A stretch of 24,861 nt of DNA from 66-474 sp040388785 (GCA_040388785.1 JAZKBD010000066.1:1-24861); one strand, 5' to 3'. Counted from the first letter of the stretch, positions 15,053 to 22,809 are shown. Notes: generated by a model not told the origin, from the letters alone. Program-made: numbers and translations.

Positions 15053-16672
15053 TCACCGGGACTTCTTGGGCTTCTTCGACTTCACGGGTTTCTTGGGTTT
15101 GGTCGGCTTTTTGGGCTTCGTCGGTTTCTTGGGCTTCTTGGGATGCCGGCCCGGCGCCGGATCGCTGGCGGTGCCCGCCAATGCGGTGAGCAACGCCGCA
15201 CCATCCGGGCTGCCCCAGCCGGTGCAGGCGTCCCAGCCCGTGCTGGCCTGATACGTACCATTATTTCCCTGCGTGATGTCGCGGAAGCCCTTGCCGGCGG
15301 TTCCGTACAGGGCGGCATTGGCGAGACCCAGCGACTTGCCGAGCTGCTGGTTCAAGCGCGCGATCAATGCCGCCCACAGCGGGGCGACGGCACTCGTGCC
15401 GCCCACGACTTCGCTCTGGCCGTCCACCAGTACGTCGTAACCCGTGAGCGGATCGGCATTGCCGGCGACGTCCGGCACGCCGCGGCCGGCGAAACCGTTC
15501 GGCGCCTTGGGCACGTTCGCGTCGGCCTGCCAGGCCGGCAGCGCGAACACCTGGCTGACACCGCCGCCGGTGGCACCTTCGTTCGTCGCGGTTTCGTTCC
15601 ATACCACTTCACTGGTGATGGTGCTGCCGCTCGACATCAGCCTGGTGCCGCCACAAGCCAGCGTCGACGCACTCGAAGCGGGATAGTCCGCATGCGGTTG
15701 GCCGTCGCTCTCGCCGTCGCTGGAACCACCATCACCCGCGGCCACACTGACGGTGACGCCCAGCGCGGCCGCATCTTCCAGCGCGGTTTCCATCGCGTTG
15801 CGTGAAGCCGCGCTCCAACTGTCTTCCGGGCCGCCCCAACTGATCGACACCACCGTGGCTGGCTGACTGCTGCTGTGCGCGGCCTGCGCGATGGCATCGT
15901 AGAAACCCTGGTCCGTATTTGGCGCGAAGTAAACGAGGAACGTCGCCGCCGGCGCCAGCGCGCCGGCCACTTCGATGTCCAGCATCACTTCCGCGTCCGC
16001 GCTGGAACCCGGCTGGTTGCTGCCGCCGTCGACCGATACCGCGCTGACCGACGGCGTCTTCAAACCGAGCCCGCTGAAATACGTATCGAGGTCGGACTGC
16101 TGATAGCCACCGCCGAGTTCGATGATCGCGATGATCTGGCCCGTGCCGTCGCCGGCGGGAAAATCATAAAGCTGGCCGATCTGTACCGGCGTGTAGGTGG
16201 CTGCCGGTTGCGCCTGCGCGATCCGGAAATGCGGATGCGCGATCGGGCGCCTGTCCAACCCAAGCACCGCGATCACCGCCGGGTCCGGCAACGTGGGCTC
16301 CTTGTCGCTACCGATGAAGGTCGCGCCGCCCGGCGCCATTTCGTAACGGCCGAGTTTTACGCCGAACGCCTGCTGCAGCGACTTCGCATTGCCCTGCCAG
16401 TGCAAACTGCGGCAAGCCATGTCGCAATCCAGTTCCTGCATCCCGTGCTTGCGGCCGAGCGCGCGCACGCGCTCCACGTCGGCCGGATCGGCGCCGTAGC
16501 GCGCGGCGAACTCCGTGCGCGGCGTCCGCGGTATCGGCCGCTCCAGCGGCTGCCGCCGGCGCAGCACCAGTGTCACGCCGAGGGGTTCGTCGGGTGCGCA
16601 GGCGCCGCAATAACGCATCACCGAAGGAAGATGCCGGCGCGTCACCGGCGCCACGGGGGACAGTTTGCGCAT
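15053..16672 (-). CDS. Sedolisin (S53) serine-carboxyl peptidase with Lys-Pro C-terminal tail
   Basis: A kumamolisin-like acid-acting endopeptidase of 539 residues: pro-domain about 1-165, catalytic domain about 170-505. The catalytic triad and oxyanion Asp are visible: E228 and D232 in DAEVMLDIEV, D314 in SVAAGDGGSSDG, and S427 in GGTSAVAPLWA. The C-terminal calcium-site signature is present as FRDITQGNNG and GWDACTGWGSP. After residue ~512 comes a tail of about 28 residues made almost only of Lys and Pro with a few Thr, Ser and Val (KPKKPT-type units). This is not part of the enzyme fold. The start was chosen at the ATG at 16672 because GGAGGT (16678-16683) lies 5 bases before it; an ATG at 16690 would place that site inside the gene. 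No ordinary signal peptide is seen at the N-terminus (MRKLSPVAPVTRRH). It lies 93 bases after the methionine sulfoxide reductase gene and converges with the SDR. Confidence 0.9.
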   Translation of the reverse strand: MRKLSPVAPVTRRHLPSVMRYCGACAPDEPLGVTLVLRRRQPLERPIPRTPRTEFAARYGADPADVERVRALGRKHGMQELDCDMACRSLHWQGNAKSLQQAFGVKLGRYEMAPGGATFIGSDKEPTLPDPAVIAVLGLDRRPIAHPHFRIAQAQPAATYTPVQIGQLYDFPAGDGTGQIIAIIELGGGYQQSDLDTYFSGLGLKTPSVSAVSVDGGSNQPGSSADAEVMLDIEVAGALAPAATFLVYFAPNTDQGFYDAIAQAAHSSSQPATVVSISWGGPEDSWSAASRNAMETALEDAAALGVTVSVAAGDGGSSDGESDGQPHADYPASSASTLACGGTRLMSSGSTITSEVVWNETATNEGATGGGVSQVFALPAWQADANVPKAPNGFAGRGVPDVAGNADPLTGYDVLVDGQSEVVGGTSAVAPLWAALIARLNQQLGKSLGLANAALYGTAGKGFRDITQGNNGTYQASTGWDACTGWGSPDGAALLTALAGTASDPAPGRHPKKPKKPTKPKKPTKPKKPVKSKKPKKSR

Positions 16673-16677
16673 GGCGT

Positions 16678-16683
16678 ACCTCC
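16678..16683 (-). promoter_or_regulatory. Shine-Dalgarno site fixing the sedolisin start
   Basis: GGAGGT on the minus strand, with a 5-base spacer (ACGCC) before the ATG at 16672-16670. It falls inside the first codons of the longer frame that begins at 16690, which has no comparable site. The shorter start is therefore preferred. Confidence 0.75.
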
Positions 16684-16716
16684 GTACCATCCAGAAGCCA
16701 CGCCAAAAAGCATGCG

Positions 16717-16736
16717 CCGGCCAACGTGACGGCCGG
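16717..16736 (-). terminator. Possible weak terminator after the methionine sulfoxide reductase gene
   Basis: CCGGCC at 16731-16736 pairs with GGCCGG at 16717-16722 (minus-strand reading) around an 8-base loop. A run of five T's follows 7 bases later (A's at 16705-16709 on the plus strand). The T-run is short and displaced, so termination may be partial and the sedolisin could still be read through. Confidence 0.35.
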
Positions 16737-16765
16737 GTTATGTGCGGCTGAACGGCAGACAGGAT

Positions 16766-17260
16766 TCAGCGACTGTCGGCGGCCCGCATGAACGCCGCAC
16801 ACAACGCTTCCATGCCTGCCCGATCGTCGTCGTCGAAACGCGCAAGCGAAGGGCTGTCGACATCCCACACGCCGAGCAGGGAGCCATCGGCGCGGATCAG
16901 CGGCACCACGATTTCGGAACGCGAGGCGCCGTCGCAGAAGATGTGGTTGGGGTGCGCGTTGACGTCTTCCACCACCTGGGTTGCGCGCGTTTTGGCGGCG
17001 ATGCCGCACACGCCGCGCCCCAACGCGATGCGGATGCAGGCGGGTTTGCCCTGGAACGGTCCCACCACCAATTCGCCGCCATCGAGGAAATAGAAGCCGC
17101 ACCAGTTGATGTCCGGCAGCGCGTTGAAGACCAGCGCGGCGAAGTTCGCGGCATTGGCGATGAGATTGGTTTCACCGTGCAGCAAGCCGCGCGCCTGCTG
17201 CACGAGTTCGGCGTACAGCGTCGGTTTGTCGGTGGCGGTGATGGGAGCGGCTTCGAACAC
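16766..17260 (-). CDS. msrC: Free methionine-(R)-sulfoxide reductase (GAF-domain fRMsr, YebR type)
   Basis: A single GAF domain that reduces free methionine-R-sulfoxide in the cytoplasm through a cysteine relay. From the GTG at 17260 it has 164 residues, matching E. coli YebR (165). The three conserved Cys are C75 (GKPACIRIALGRG), C85 (GRGVCG) and C109 (HIFCDGASRSEIVVP), with spacings of 10 and 24, identical to C84/C94/C118 of YebR. The C-terminal LLGVWDVDSPSLARFDDDD is also typical. The GTG was preferred because family proteins begin at MFEAAPIT-like sequence. The frame is open further upstream to a TTG at 17335, which would add 25 unrelated residues; neither start has a strong ribosome site. 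It is divergent from bioD and upstream of the sedolisin, with which it may be co-transcribed. Confidence 0.9.
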   Translation of the reverse strand: MFEAAPITATDKPTLYAELVQQARGLLHGETNLIANAANFAALVFNALPDINWCGFYFLDGGELVVGPFQGKPACIRIALGRGVCGIAAKTRATQVVEDVNAHPNHIFCDGASRSEIVVPLIRADGSLLGVWDVDSPSLARFDDDDRAGMEALCAAFMRAADSR

Positions 17261-17356
17261 TTGGGTACACTCGCTAGAGGAGATTGAGTTGAGCGGCGCG
17301 CTCTTTTGCGCGTCCGCTCGAACGAAGGGTTTCAATTATCGCGCGATGTTGGAATG

Positions 17357-17377
17357 CCCGGCCAGCAAGGGGCCGGG
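17357..17377 (+). other. Hairpin in the divergent region upstream of bioD
   Basis: CCCGGCC at 17357-17363 pairs perfectly with GGCCGGG at 17371-17377 around a 7-base loop. It sits about 92 bases before the bioD start, in the gap between divergent genes. No BioR or BirA-type operator was recognised nearby, so its role, if any, is unknown. Confidence 0.3.
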
Positions 17378-17469
17378 GTTGGCGCTTGCGCGGTTCAGCT
17401 ATGCCCTGCCGGATTCACCGGCGGCATCGCAAACCGCTATCGTGCGTGCATGGAACGAGGAGCGGCCCC

Positions 17470-18168
17470 ATGAAGGCGAAAGGCGTATTCATCACCGGCA
17501 CCGACACCGGCATCGGCAAGACTTGGGCGGCGTGCACGCTGCTGCACGCCTTGCGCGCAGCCAACCTGCGCGCGACCGGCATGAAACCCGTCGCCAGCGG
17601 TTGCACGGAAACGCCGGAAGGCTTGCGCAGCGACGATGCGCTGGCGCTGATCGCCGCGAGCGATCCCAAGCCCGAGCGCTACCAGGATTGCAATCCGTTC
17701 GCCTTCGCGCCGCCGGTCTCGCCACACATCGCCGCGGCGGAAATCGAAGAGGAAGTGACGCTGCCGCCGATCGAGGATGCCTACGAGCGCATCGCCATCA
17801 TGCACGGCGACGCCATCGTGGTCGAAGGCGTGGGCGGCTGGCTGGCGCCGATTTCGGAATCGCTGCGGGTCAACGCCATTCCGCGCCATCTGCAGTTGCC
17901 GGTGATCCTGGTGGTCGGCCTGAAGCTCGGCTGCCTCAATCATGCGCAGCTCACCGGGCGCGCGATCCGCGCCGACGGCTGCGAGTTGCTGGGCTGGGTC
18001 GGCAACCGCATCGATCCGGACCTGCAGTACCCCAAGGAAAACCTGGTCACCTTGAACCGCTCGCTCGCGGCGCCGTGCCTCGGCGTCATCGGCCACGGCG
18101 TCGAGCCGAGATCCGCAGCCGCCGCCCTGCGCGACGCAGCCGATGCCGTGCGCGAATTGAAACCATGA
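17470..18168 (+). CDS. bioD: ATP-dependent dethiobiotin synthetase BioD
   Basis: Closes the ureido ring of dethiobiotin from 7,8-diaminopelargonic acid, CO2 and ATP, the penultimate step of biotin synthesis, in the cytoplasm. The protein has 232 residues, normal for BioD. The P-loop is GTDTGIGKT at residues 10-18, followed by MKPVASG (substrate/phosphate region), EGVGGWLAPIS (the Mg/ATP-side motif) and WVGNRIDP near the nucleotide-base pocket. The ATG at 17470 was chosen because GAGGAG lies just upstream at about 17456-17461 and the product then starts MKAKGVFITGTDTG. The open frame continues upstream to 17386 without family similarity. Its TGA overlaps the ATG of the methyltransferase (ATGA, 18165-18168). 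No other biotin gene is in the window, so bioD is separated from bioB/F/A here. Confidence 0.94.
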   Translation: MKAKGVFITGTDTGIGKTWAACTLLHALRAANLRATGMKPVASGCTETPEGLRSDDALALIAASDPKPERYQDCNPFAFAPPVSPHIAAAEIEEEVTLPPIEDAYERIAIMHGDAIVVEGVGGWLAPISESLRVNAIPRHLQLPVILVVGLKLGCLNHAQLTGRAIRADGCELLGWVGNRIDPDLQYPKENLVTLNRSLAAPCLGVIGHGVEPRSAAAALRDAADAVRELKP

Positions 18169-18971
18169 CCTGCAAGTTGAGCGGCGGCGCCACCGAGCCA
18201 TTCGGTGAGCTCGTGGTACTCGGCCGCCATTGCGCGCATTACCAGCGTTGCGGCACGTGCGGTTACGTCGCGATTGAGAATCCGTACTGGCTAGACGAAG
18301 CGTATGCCGATCGTGCGATCGCCGCGCTCGACACCGGCATCGTGATGCGCAACCTGTGGCTGGCAGATGCGGTGGACGCGCTGCTGCGCTGGCGATTCCG
18401 GAACGTGCGCACGGCGATGGATTACGGCGCCGGCACCGGACTGTTCGTGCGCCTGATGCGCGATCGCGGCCACGACTTTCGCTGGACCGATCCCTATTGC
18501 GAAAACCTGTTCGCGCTGGCTTTCGAAGACGACGGCAGCACCGCACGCGACCTCGTCACCTGTTTCGAAGTCGCCGAACACCTGGTCGATCCGTTGCCGA
18601 CGTTCCGGCAACTCACCGAACGCGCGCCGATCCTGATCTTCTCCACCGAACTGCTGCCGCCAAACAATCCACGCCCGGGCGAATGGCATTACTACACGCC
18701 GGAAACCGGCCATCACGTCGGGTTTTACACGACCGCGAGCCTGCAAGGTTTGGCGAACAAGCTCGGCCGCCACTTCGCCAGCGATGGCCGCATGCTGCAC
18801 GCCTTCACGACCGAACCGCTGGATTCGCGCTGGCTGCGTGTCGTCGCGAAACAGCGGCGCGCACGGCGTTTGCTGCGTCTGGCCGGCAAACGTACGCCGC
18901 TGACGTGGAGCGATGCGGAAATGTTGCGGCAGCAGTTGCGCGCGGAGCAATCCAAAAGCGCGAGCTCGTAA
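18165..18971 (+). CDS. Class I SAM-dependent methyltransferase with N-terminal Cys cluster
   Basis: The protein has 268 residues. A short Cys-bearing N-terminus (MTCKLSGG and QRCGTCGYV) precedes a Rossmann methyltransferase domain with the SAM motif DYGAGTGLFVRLM at residues 86-98 and the post-motif DLVTCFEVAEHLVDPLPTF. The middle LIFSTELLPPNNP and WHYYTPETGHHVGFYT resemble Methyltransf_23 proteins acting on sugars, lipids or small metabolites. Relatives usually begin with a CxxC pair followed by a second CxxC, a zinc-ribbon-like cluster. Here the first pair reads C3-K-L-S6, so one ligand is missing. Translation is coupled to bioD by an ATGA overlap, but it does not look like BioC, which lacks such a Cys cluster. 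The substrate is unknown. A hairpin repeat follows its TAA stop. Confidence 0.82.
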   Translation: MTCKLSGGATEPFGELVVLGRHCAHYQRCGTCGYVAIENPYWLDEAYADRAIAALDTGIVMRNLWLADAVDALLRWRFRNVRTAMDYGAGTGLFVRLMRDRGHDFRWTDPYCENLFALAFEDDGSTARDLVTCFEVAEHLVDPLPTFRQLTERAPILIFSTELLPPNNPRPGEWHYYTPETGHHVGFYTTASLQGLANKLGRHFASDGRMLHAFTTEPLDSRWLRVVAKQRRARRLLRLAGKRTPLTWSDAEMLRQQLRAEQSKSASS

Positions 18972-19014
18972 TGCGTCTAGTGTCTTGATGTTCGATCTAG
19001 CGCACGTACTTCGT

Positions 19015-19068
19015 GCCCCCTCACCCCGACCCTCTCCCCCAAGCAATGGAGCCGCTTGGGGGAGAGGG
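19015..19068 (+). repeat. REP-like hairpin repeat, copy 3, between convergent genes
   Basis: A GCCCCCTCACCCCGA leader at 19015-19029 is followed by a perfect 15-bp stem, 19030-19044 paired with 19054-19068, around a 9-base loop. The stem sequence is identical to copy 1 at 275-313; only the loop differs. It lies 43 bases after the methyltransferase stop and 14 bases from the stop of the convergent peptidase gene. It could therefore end transcription from both sides, although there is no T-tract. Confidence 0.85.
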
Positions 19069-19082
19069 AGAACAGCGAAACA

Positions 19083-22000
19083 TCAACCCGCGGGCGCGGT
19101 GCTCGCGGCGGACTTCGGCCGCATGTTGGGCGGCGCCTTGTCCAGTCCCGCCGGCTGCGGCGGCAGGTTCAGCGGATGCGCCTGGATTTCCTTTTGCAGC
19201 ACTTCGACGGCCTTGTCGAGCTGCGGATCCTTGCCGGCCAGTTGCTGCGACACGTCCTCGTCGACCACGATGTCGGGTTCGACGCCGTGGCCCTCGACCG
19301 CATACTTGCCGTCGAGATTCACGATCGCCGCGAACTGCGGCACGTTCACGCTGCCGCCGTCGATCAGCGGCCCGAGGTCACCGATGCCGACCACGCCGCC
19401 CCAGGTGCGGGTGCCGATCAACGGCCCCAGCTTGGCCTGCTTGAACATGTAGGAGAAGATGTCGCCGTCCGAAGCGGTGGTGCCATTGCTCAGCGCGGCA
19501 AGGCGGCCGAGATACGTCGCGCCCGGATAGGTGCCGGTGATCGAACTGCCGCGCAGGTAGTTGTATGCGAGCAGCTTGCGCGACAAGCGCTCGATCATCG
19601 TCTGCGACATGAAGCCGCCGCCGTTGTCGCGCACGTCGATGATCAGGCCCGGCTTGCGCAACTGCGGGTAGTACCACTTGATGAATTCGCGCGCGCCATC
19701 CACGCCCATGTCGGGAATGTGCAGGTAACCGATCTGGCCGTTGCTGGCCTTGGCGACGTACGCGCGGTTGGCCTGCACCCAGTCGTAATAGTGCAAGTCC
19801 ATTTCGCTGCCGATAGGTTTCACCAGCACCGTGCGCGCGCCGTCCGTCGTCGGCCGTGAGTTGACGAGCAACTGCACCATCTGTCCCGGCGCGATCCTGA
19901 GCAGCCGGTACGGATTTTCATCCCTGGTCAGCGGTGTGCCGTTGATCGCGAGGATGTAATCGCCCGGCTTCACGTCCACGCCGACTTCAGTGAGCGGCGA
20001 ACGGTAGCGCGGCTCGTCGTTCTCGCCGGCGAACACGTCGGCGACCTGGTAACGCCCGTTAGCGGCATCCAGCTTGAAATCGGCGCCAAGCAAACCGACG
20101 TGCGGTTTGTCCGGCAAGCCGAGGTCGCCGCCCGCGACATAGGTGTGCGAGTTGGAGATCTCGGCGACCATTTCGCCCAGCACGTAATTGAGGTCGGTGC
20201 GGTCGCCGACGTACTTCAGCAGCGGCTGGTACTTGGCGCGCAGTGCATTCCAGTCGTAACCGTTCATGCTGTCGACGTAGAAATAGTCGCGATAGCGCCG
20301 CCACACATCGTTGAAGATTTCCGCGTACTCGGCCTTGGGATCGACCCGCATGAACAGGCCGTCGAGCTTCACGTCCTTCGGTTCCGGCTTGGATGCGGAA
20401 AGGTCGATCGCTTTGTAATCGTCACCGTCGTGCACCAGCAGCGTGGAACCGTCGGCCGACAACGCCAGCGGCGCCGCGCCGCCGCCGCCTTCGCCGCCAC
20501 CACCTTGCGGCTTGTACATATAGACGTCGCTGTCCTTGCGATCCTTGAACGACCACGCGTGGATCTTCAACGGCAGCGCGCTTTCGCGACCGAGGAACGG
20601 CGCGCCCGCGGTCGCATACAGGATCGCCTTGGGCGTGACCGCCAACCACTGGACGTTGTCGGGATCGATCGGCGCGCGCACCAGCCGCTGGTCGAGGCCG
20701 TCGAAGTCGATCTTGTCGTTGACCTGCGACGCGGACTCGCCCTTGCCGTGATCGTCGCCGTGCTTCGCAGGCGCGGACGAATCCGGCGCGTTGTCATCGC
20801 CCGTTGCGCTGTCGTTGCGTGGCGCGAACGGGTCCTCGACACCCTTGCGCAACGCGTAGGCGAGGATCTGCGTGGTGCGGTTGGTCGCGTAATCGAGTTC
20901 CACGCTGGAGAACTGCGGCGACCACTCGCGGTCGCCGAGGAAGTACAGGTACTTGCCGTCGGGCGAGAACGCCGGCGCCAGCGCATCCGCATATTCGCGC
21001 CCGAGCTCGGTGGCCTTGCCGGAACCCAGGTCGTACACGTACAGCCGCGACAACTGCGTGTCCTTGCCGGTCAGCGAATACGCGAGGTAGTGCCCGCCTG
21101 CCGACCATGCATAGTCGCGCTTCGACTGTCCGGGGTCTTGCGCGACCACTTGGTCGTTTGCATTGGCCGACGTGCCAACCACGTGGATGCGATTGCCGGA
21201 ATCCACGAACGCGATGTGCTTGCCGTCCGGCGACCACTGCGTGTTGTACAGCCGGCCGATCACGCCCTTCGTCAGCATCACCGGATTGGTGCCGTCGACA
21301 TCGCGCACCCACACTTCTTCCTCGCCGCTCTCGTCGGAGACGTAGGCGACGCGCTTGCCATCGGGCGACCACGACACTTCGCGTTCGTGTGCACCCGGCG
21401 TGTGGGTGAGGTCGAGCGTGATGCCGTGTTCCAGCGGCACGCTGAAGACGTCGCCGCGCGCGGTGAATGCGGCGCGCTTGCCGTTCGGGCTGAGCGCGTA
21501 ATCCTCGACGTATTTCTTGACGTCGCGCTCGGACGCGCGCGAGGCGACGAGATCGCTCGGCACGTGGATCGTCAGCGCGCGATCACTGCCGTTGCGGGTG
21601 TCGTAGAGGTGCAGCGCGCCGGTCACTTCGTACACGATCTGCCCGACCGCATCGCCGCTGGCCCAGCGCGCGTCGTCGTTCGCGTAGTTCGTCAGCTGCG
21701 TGGTCTTGCCGTCGCCGGTGTCGTAGCGATAGAGGTTCAGGTGCGGGCCGCGATCGGACAGGAAATAGATGTCCTTGCCGATCCACACCGGGTCGCGGTC
21801 CGTGTTGGGGTCATTGGTGATGTTCTTGGCCGATTTCGAGGCGAAGTCGTAGATGAAAAGATCCTGCGCCCAGCCGCCCGAGTAGCGATCCCAGTCGCGG
21901 AAGTCGCGGAACTTCGGCGAATACACCATCTGCTTGCCGTCGGGCGAAAACCGCGCGGTGCCCGATTGCGGCATCGGCAGCACGCTCGGCAATCCGCCCG

Positions 22001-22595
22001 TCACGGCGACGGTGAACACGCGCGGATCGGAAATGTTGCGCGAGTCGCGCCACGAACGGAACAGCACGGCCTTGCCGTCCGGCGTCCAGCCGTACACCTG
22101 ATTGTCGAAGCCCCAGCGCTGCGGCAGCGGCCCCATCGCGGGATAGAACGTCAACTGCGTCGGCTCGCCGCCCGTCGCGGGCACCACGTACACCTGGCTA
22201 TCGCCACCGTACTGGCCGGTGAACGCGATCTGCCGACAGTCGGGCGAAAAGCGCGCGGCCATTTCCAGGCCGGGTCCCGCGGTCAGGCGCGTCGCGGTGC
22301 CGCCTTGCGTGGACGCGGTCCACAGGTCGCCTGCGTAGGTGAACACCACGCGATCACCACAGACATCCGGGAAGCGCAGCAGGCGCGTGCCTTCGACATT
22401 CGCGCTCGCGGTTGCCGCGGTGGCGGATGTTCCCGCGGATGCGGGCGGCGGCGTGACATTCGCGGACGACGCCGGCGCCGAAGCTTCACCCGATGCGGCA
22501 GGAGGCGAAGAAGACTGCGAGCAAGCGGCCAACCCCGCGGCGCCGGCCAGCAGCGCGCAACCGGCCAGGACGGATTTGCGGATCGTGGAAGACAT
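19083..22595 (-). CDS. Tricorn-like S41 peptidase, outer-membrane lipoprotein
   Basis: A 1,170-residue tricorn-core protease with a lipoprotein signal: SVLAGCALLAGAAGLAAC with lipobox LAAC at C25, and Ser-Gln after it, favouring outer-membrane sorting. A Ser/Ala/Pro-rich linker runs to about residue 70. Two TolB-like beta-propeller regions follow (for example PDGKRVAYVSDESGEEEVWV), with a Gly-rich insert (QGGGGEGGGG) near their end. The core has EISNSHTYV (S816, H817), a PDZ domain (KPGDYILAINGTPL) and the nucleophile S997 in RDNGGGFMSQTMIE, then GTRTWGGVVGIG. The position I expect for the tetrad Glu lies in NGTTASDGDIF, where I cannot identify it with confidence. Such proteins degrade peptides. 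The start at 22595 is supported by GAGGGG at 22602-22607; the frame is open to an ATG at 22619. It converges on the methyltransferase across a hairpin repeat. Confidence 0.9.
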   Translation of the reverse strand: MSSTIRKSVLAGCALLAGAAGLAACSQSSSPPAASGEASAPASSANVTPPPASAGTSATAATASANVEGTRLLRFPDVCGDRVVFTYAGDLWTASTQGGTATRLTAGPGLEMAARFSPDCRQIAFTGQYGGDSQVYVVPATGGEPTQLTFYPAMGPLPQRWGFDNQVYGWTPDGKAVLFRSWRDSRNISDPRVFTVAVTGGLPSVLPMPQSGTARFSPDGKQMVYSPKFRDFRDWDRYSGGWAQDLFIYDFASKSAKNITNDPNTDRDPVWIGKDIYFLSDRGPHLNLYRYDTGDGKTTQLTNYANDDARWASGDAVGQIVYEVTGALHLYDTRNGSDRALTIHVPSDLVASRASERDVKKYVEDYALSPNGKRAAFTARGDVFSVPLEHGITLDLTHTPGAHEREVSWSPDGKRVAYVSDESGEEEVWVRDVDGTNPVMLTKGVIGRLYNTQWSPDGKHIAFVDSGNRIHVVGTSANANDQVVAQDPGQSKRDYAWSAGGHYLAYSLTGKDTQLSRLYVYDLGSGKATELGREYADALAPAFSPDGKYLYFLGDREWSPQFSSVELDYATNRTTQILAYALRKGVEDPFAPRNDSATGDDNAPDSSAPAKHGDDHGKGESASQVNDKIDFDGLDQRLVRAPIDPDNVQWLAVTPKAILYATAGAPFLGRESALPLKIHAWSFKDRKDSDVYMYKPQGGGGEGGGGAAPLALSADGSTLLVHDGDDYKAIDLSASKPEPKDVKLDGLFMRVDPKAEYAEIFNDVWRRYRDYFYVDSMNGYDWNALRAKYQPLLKYVGDRTDLNYVLGEMVAEISNSHTYVAGGDLGLPDKPHVGLLGADFKLDAANGRYQVADVFAGENDEPRYRSPLTEVGVDVKPGDYILAINGTPLTRDENPYRLLRIAPGQMVQLLVNSRPTTDGARTVLVKPIGSEMDLHYYDWVQANRAYVAKASNGQIGYLHIPDMGVDGAREFIKWYYPQLRKPGLIIDVRDNGGGFMSQTMIERLSRKLLAYNYLRGSSITGTYPGATYLGRLAALSNGTTASDGDIFSYMFKQAKLGPLIGTRTWGGVVGIGDLGPLIDGGSVNVPQFAAIVNLDGKYAVEGHGVEPDIVVDEDVSQQLAGKDPQLDKAVEVLQKEIQAHPLNLPPQPAGLDKAPPNMRPKSAASTAPAG

Positions 22596-22601
22596 GGGAC
22601 G

Positions 22602-22607
22602 CCCCTC
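22602..22607 (-). promoter_or_regulatory. Shine-Dalgarno site fixing the tricorn-like peptidase start
   Basis: GAGGGG on the minus strand lies 6 bases (CGTCCC) before the ATG at 22595-22593. An ATG 24 bases upstream has no comparable site and would put charged residues before the lipoprotein signal. The 22595 start is therefore preferred. Confidence 0.65.
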
Positions 22608-22695
22608 GCATGACGGCACGAACGGGCAGCTATACGCGGTTTCGCCAGCGGCCGCCAGTCCCGTTCGGCAGGCGCGCGAGACGGCCGCCGGCGCC

Positions 22696-22713
22696 CCATG
22701 ACTTCGGTCATGG
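22696..22713 (+). other. cUUCGg tetraloop hairpin in the divergent gap
   Basis: CCATGAC at 22696-22702 pairs perfectly over 7 bp with GTCATGG at 22707-22713 around the loop TTCG, closed by C-G. As RNA this is the exceptionally stable cUUCGg form. It lies about 100 bases from both the peptidase start (22595, minus) and the small gene start (22810, plus). No T-tract follows on either strand, so a leader element or small RNA part is as likely as a terminator. Confidence 0.45.
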
Positions 22714-22798
22714 ATGGAACCGTCACCGCATTCGCGGCATCATGGTGAACCAGTTTCCCGGGCCGCCGCGCGCGGACCGAGCCCAGACCTCTTGCTTC

Positions 22799-22803
22799 CG
22801 GAG
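22799..22803 (+). promoter_or_regulatory. Ribosome binding site deciding a TTG start
   Basis: CGGAG at 22799-22803 is followed by a 6-base spacer (TTTCCC) and TTG at 22810. This spacing supports TTG as the start of the small protein, in place of an ATG-type start at 22714 in the same frame that would lie on the 3' edge of the UUCG hairpin. Confidence 0.6.
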
Positions 22804-22809
22804 TTTCCC

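Noticed and set aside
18165..18971. The bioD-linked methyltransferase being BioC
   Set aside because: It has an N-terminal Cys cluster and a Methyltransf_23-like middle part, which do not fit BioC. The neighbourhood alone is not enough.
20100..22613. An 837-codon plus-strand open frame opposite the tricorn-like peptidase
   Set aside because: It is Arg/Val/His-rich and without domains, whereas the minus-strand gene has a lipobox, propellers, PDZ and S41 motifs. It is a shadow frame.
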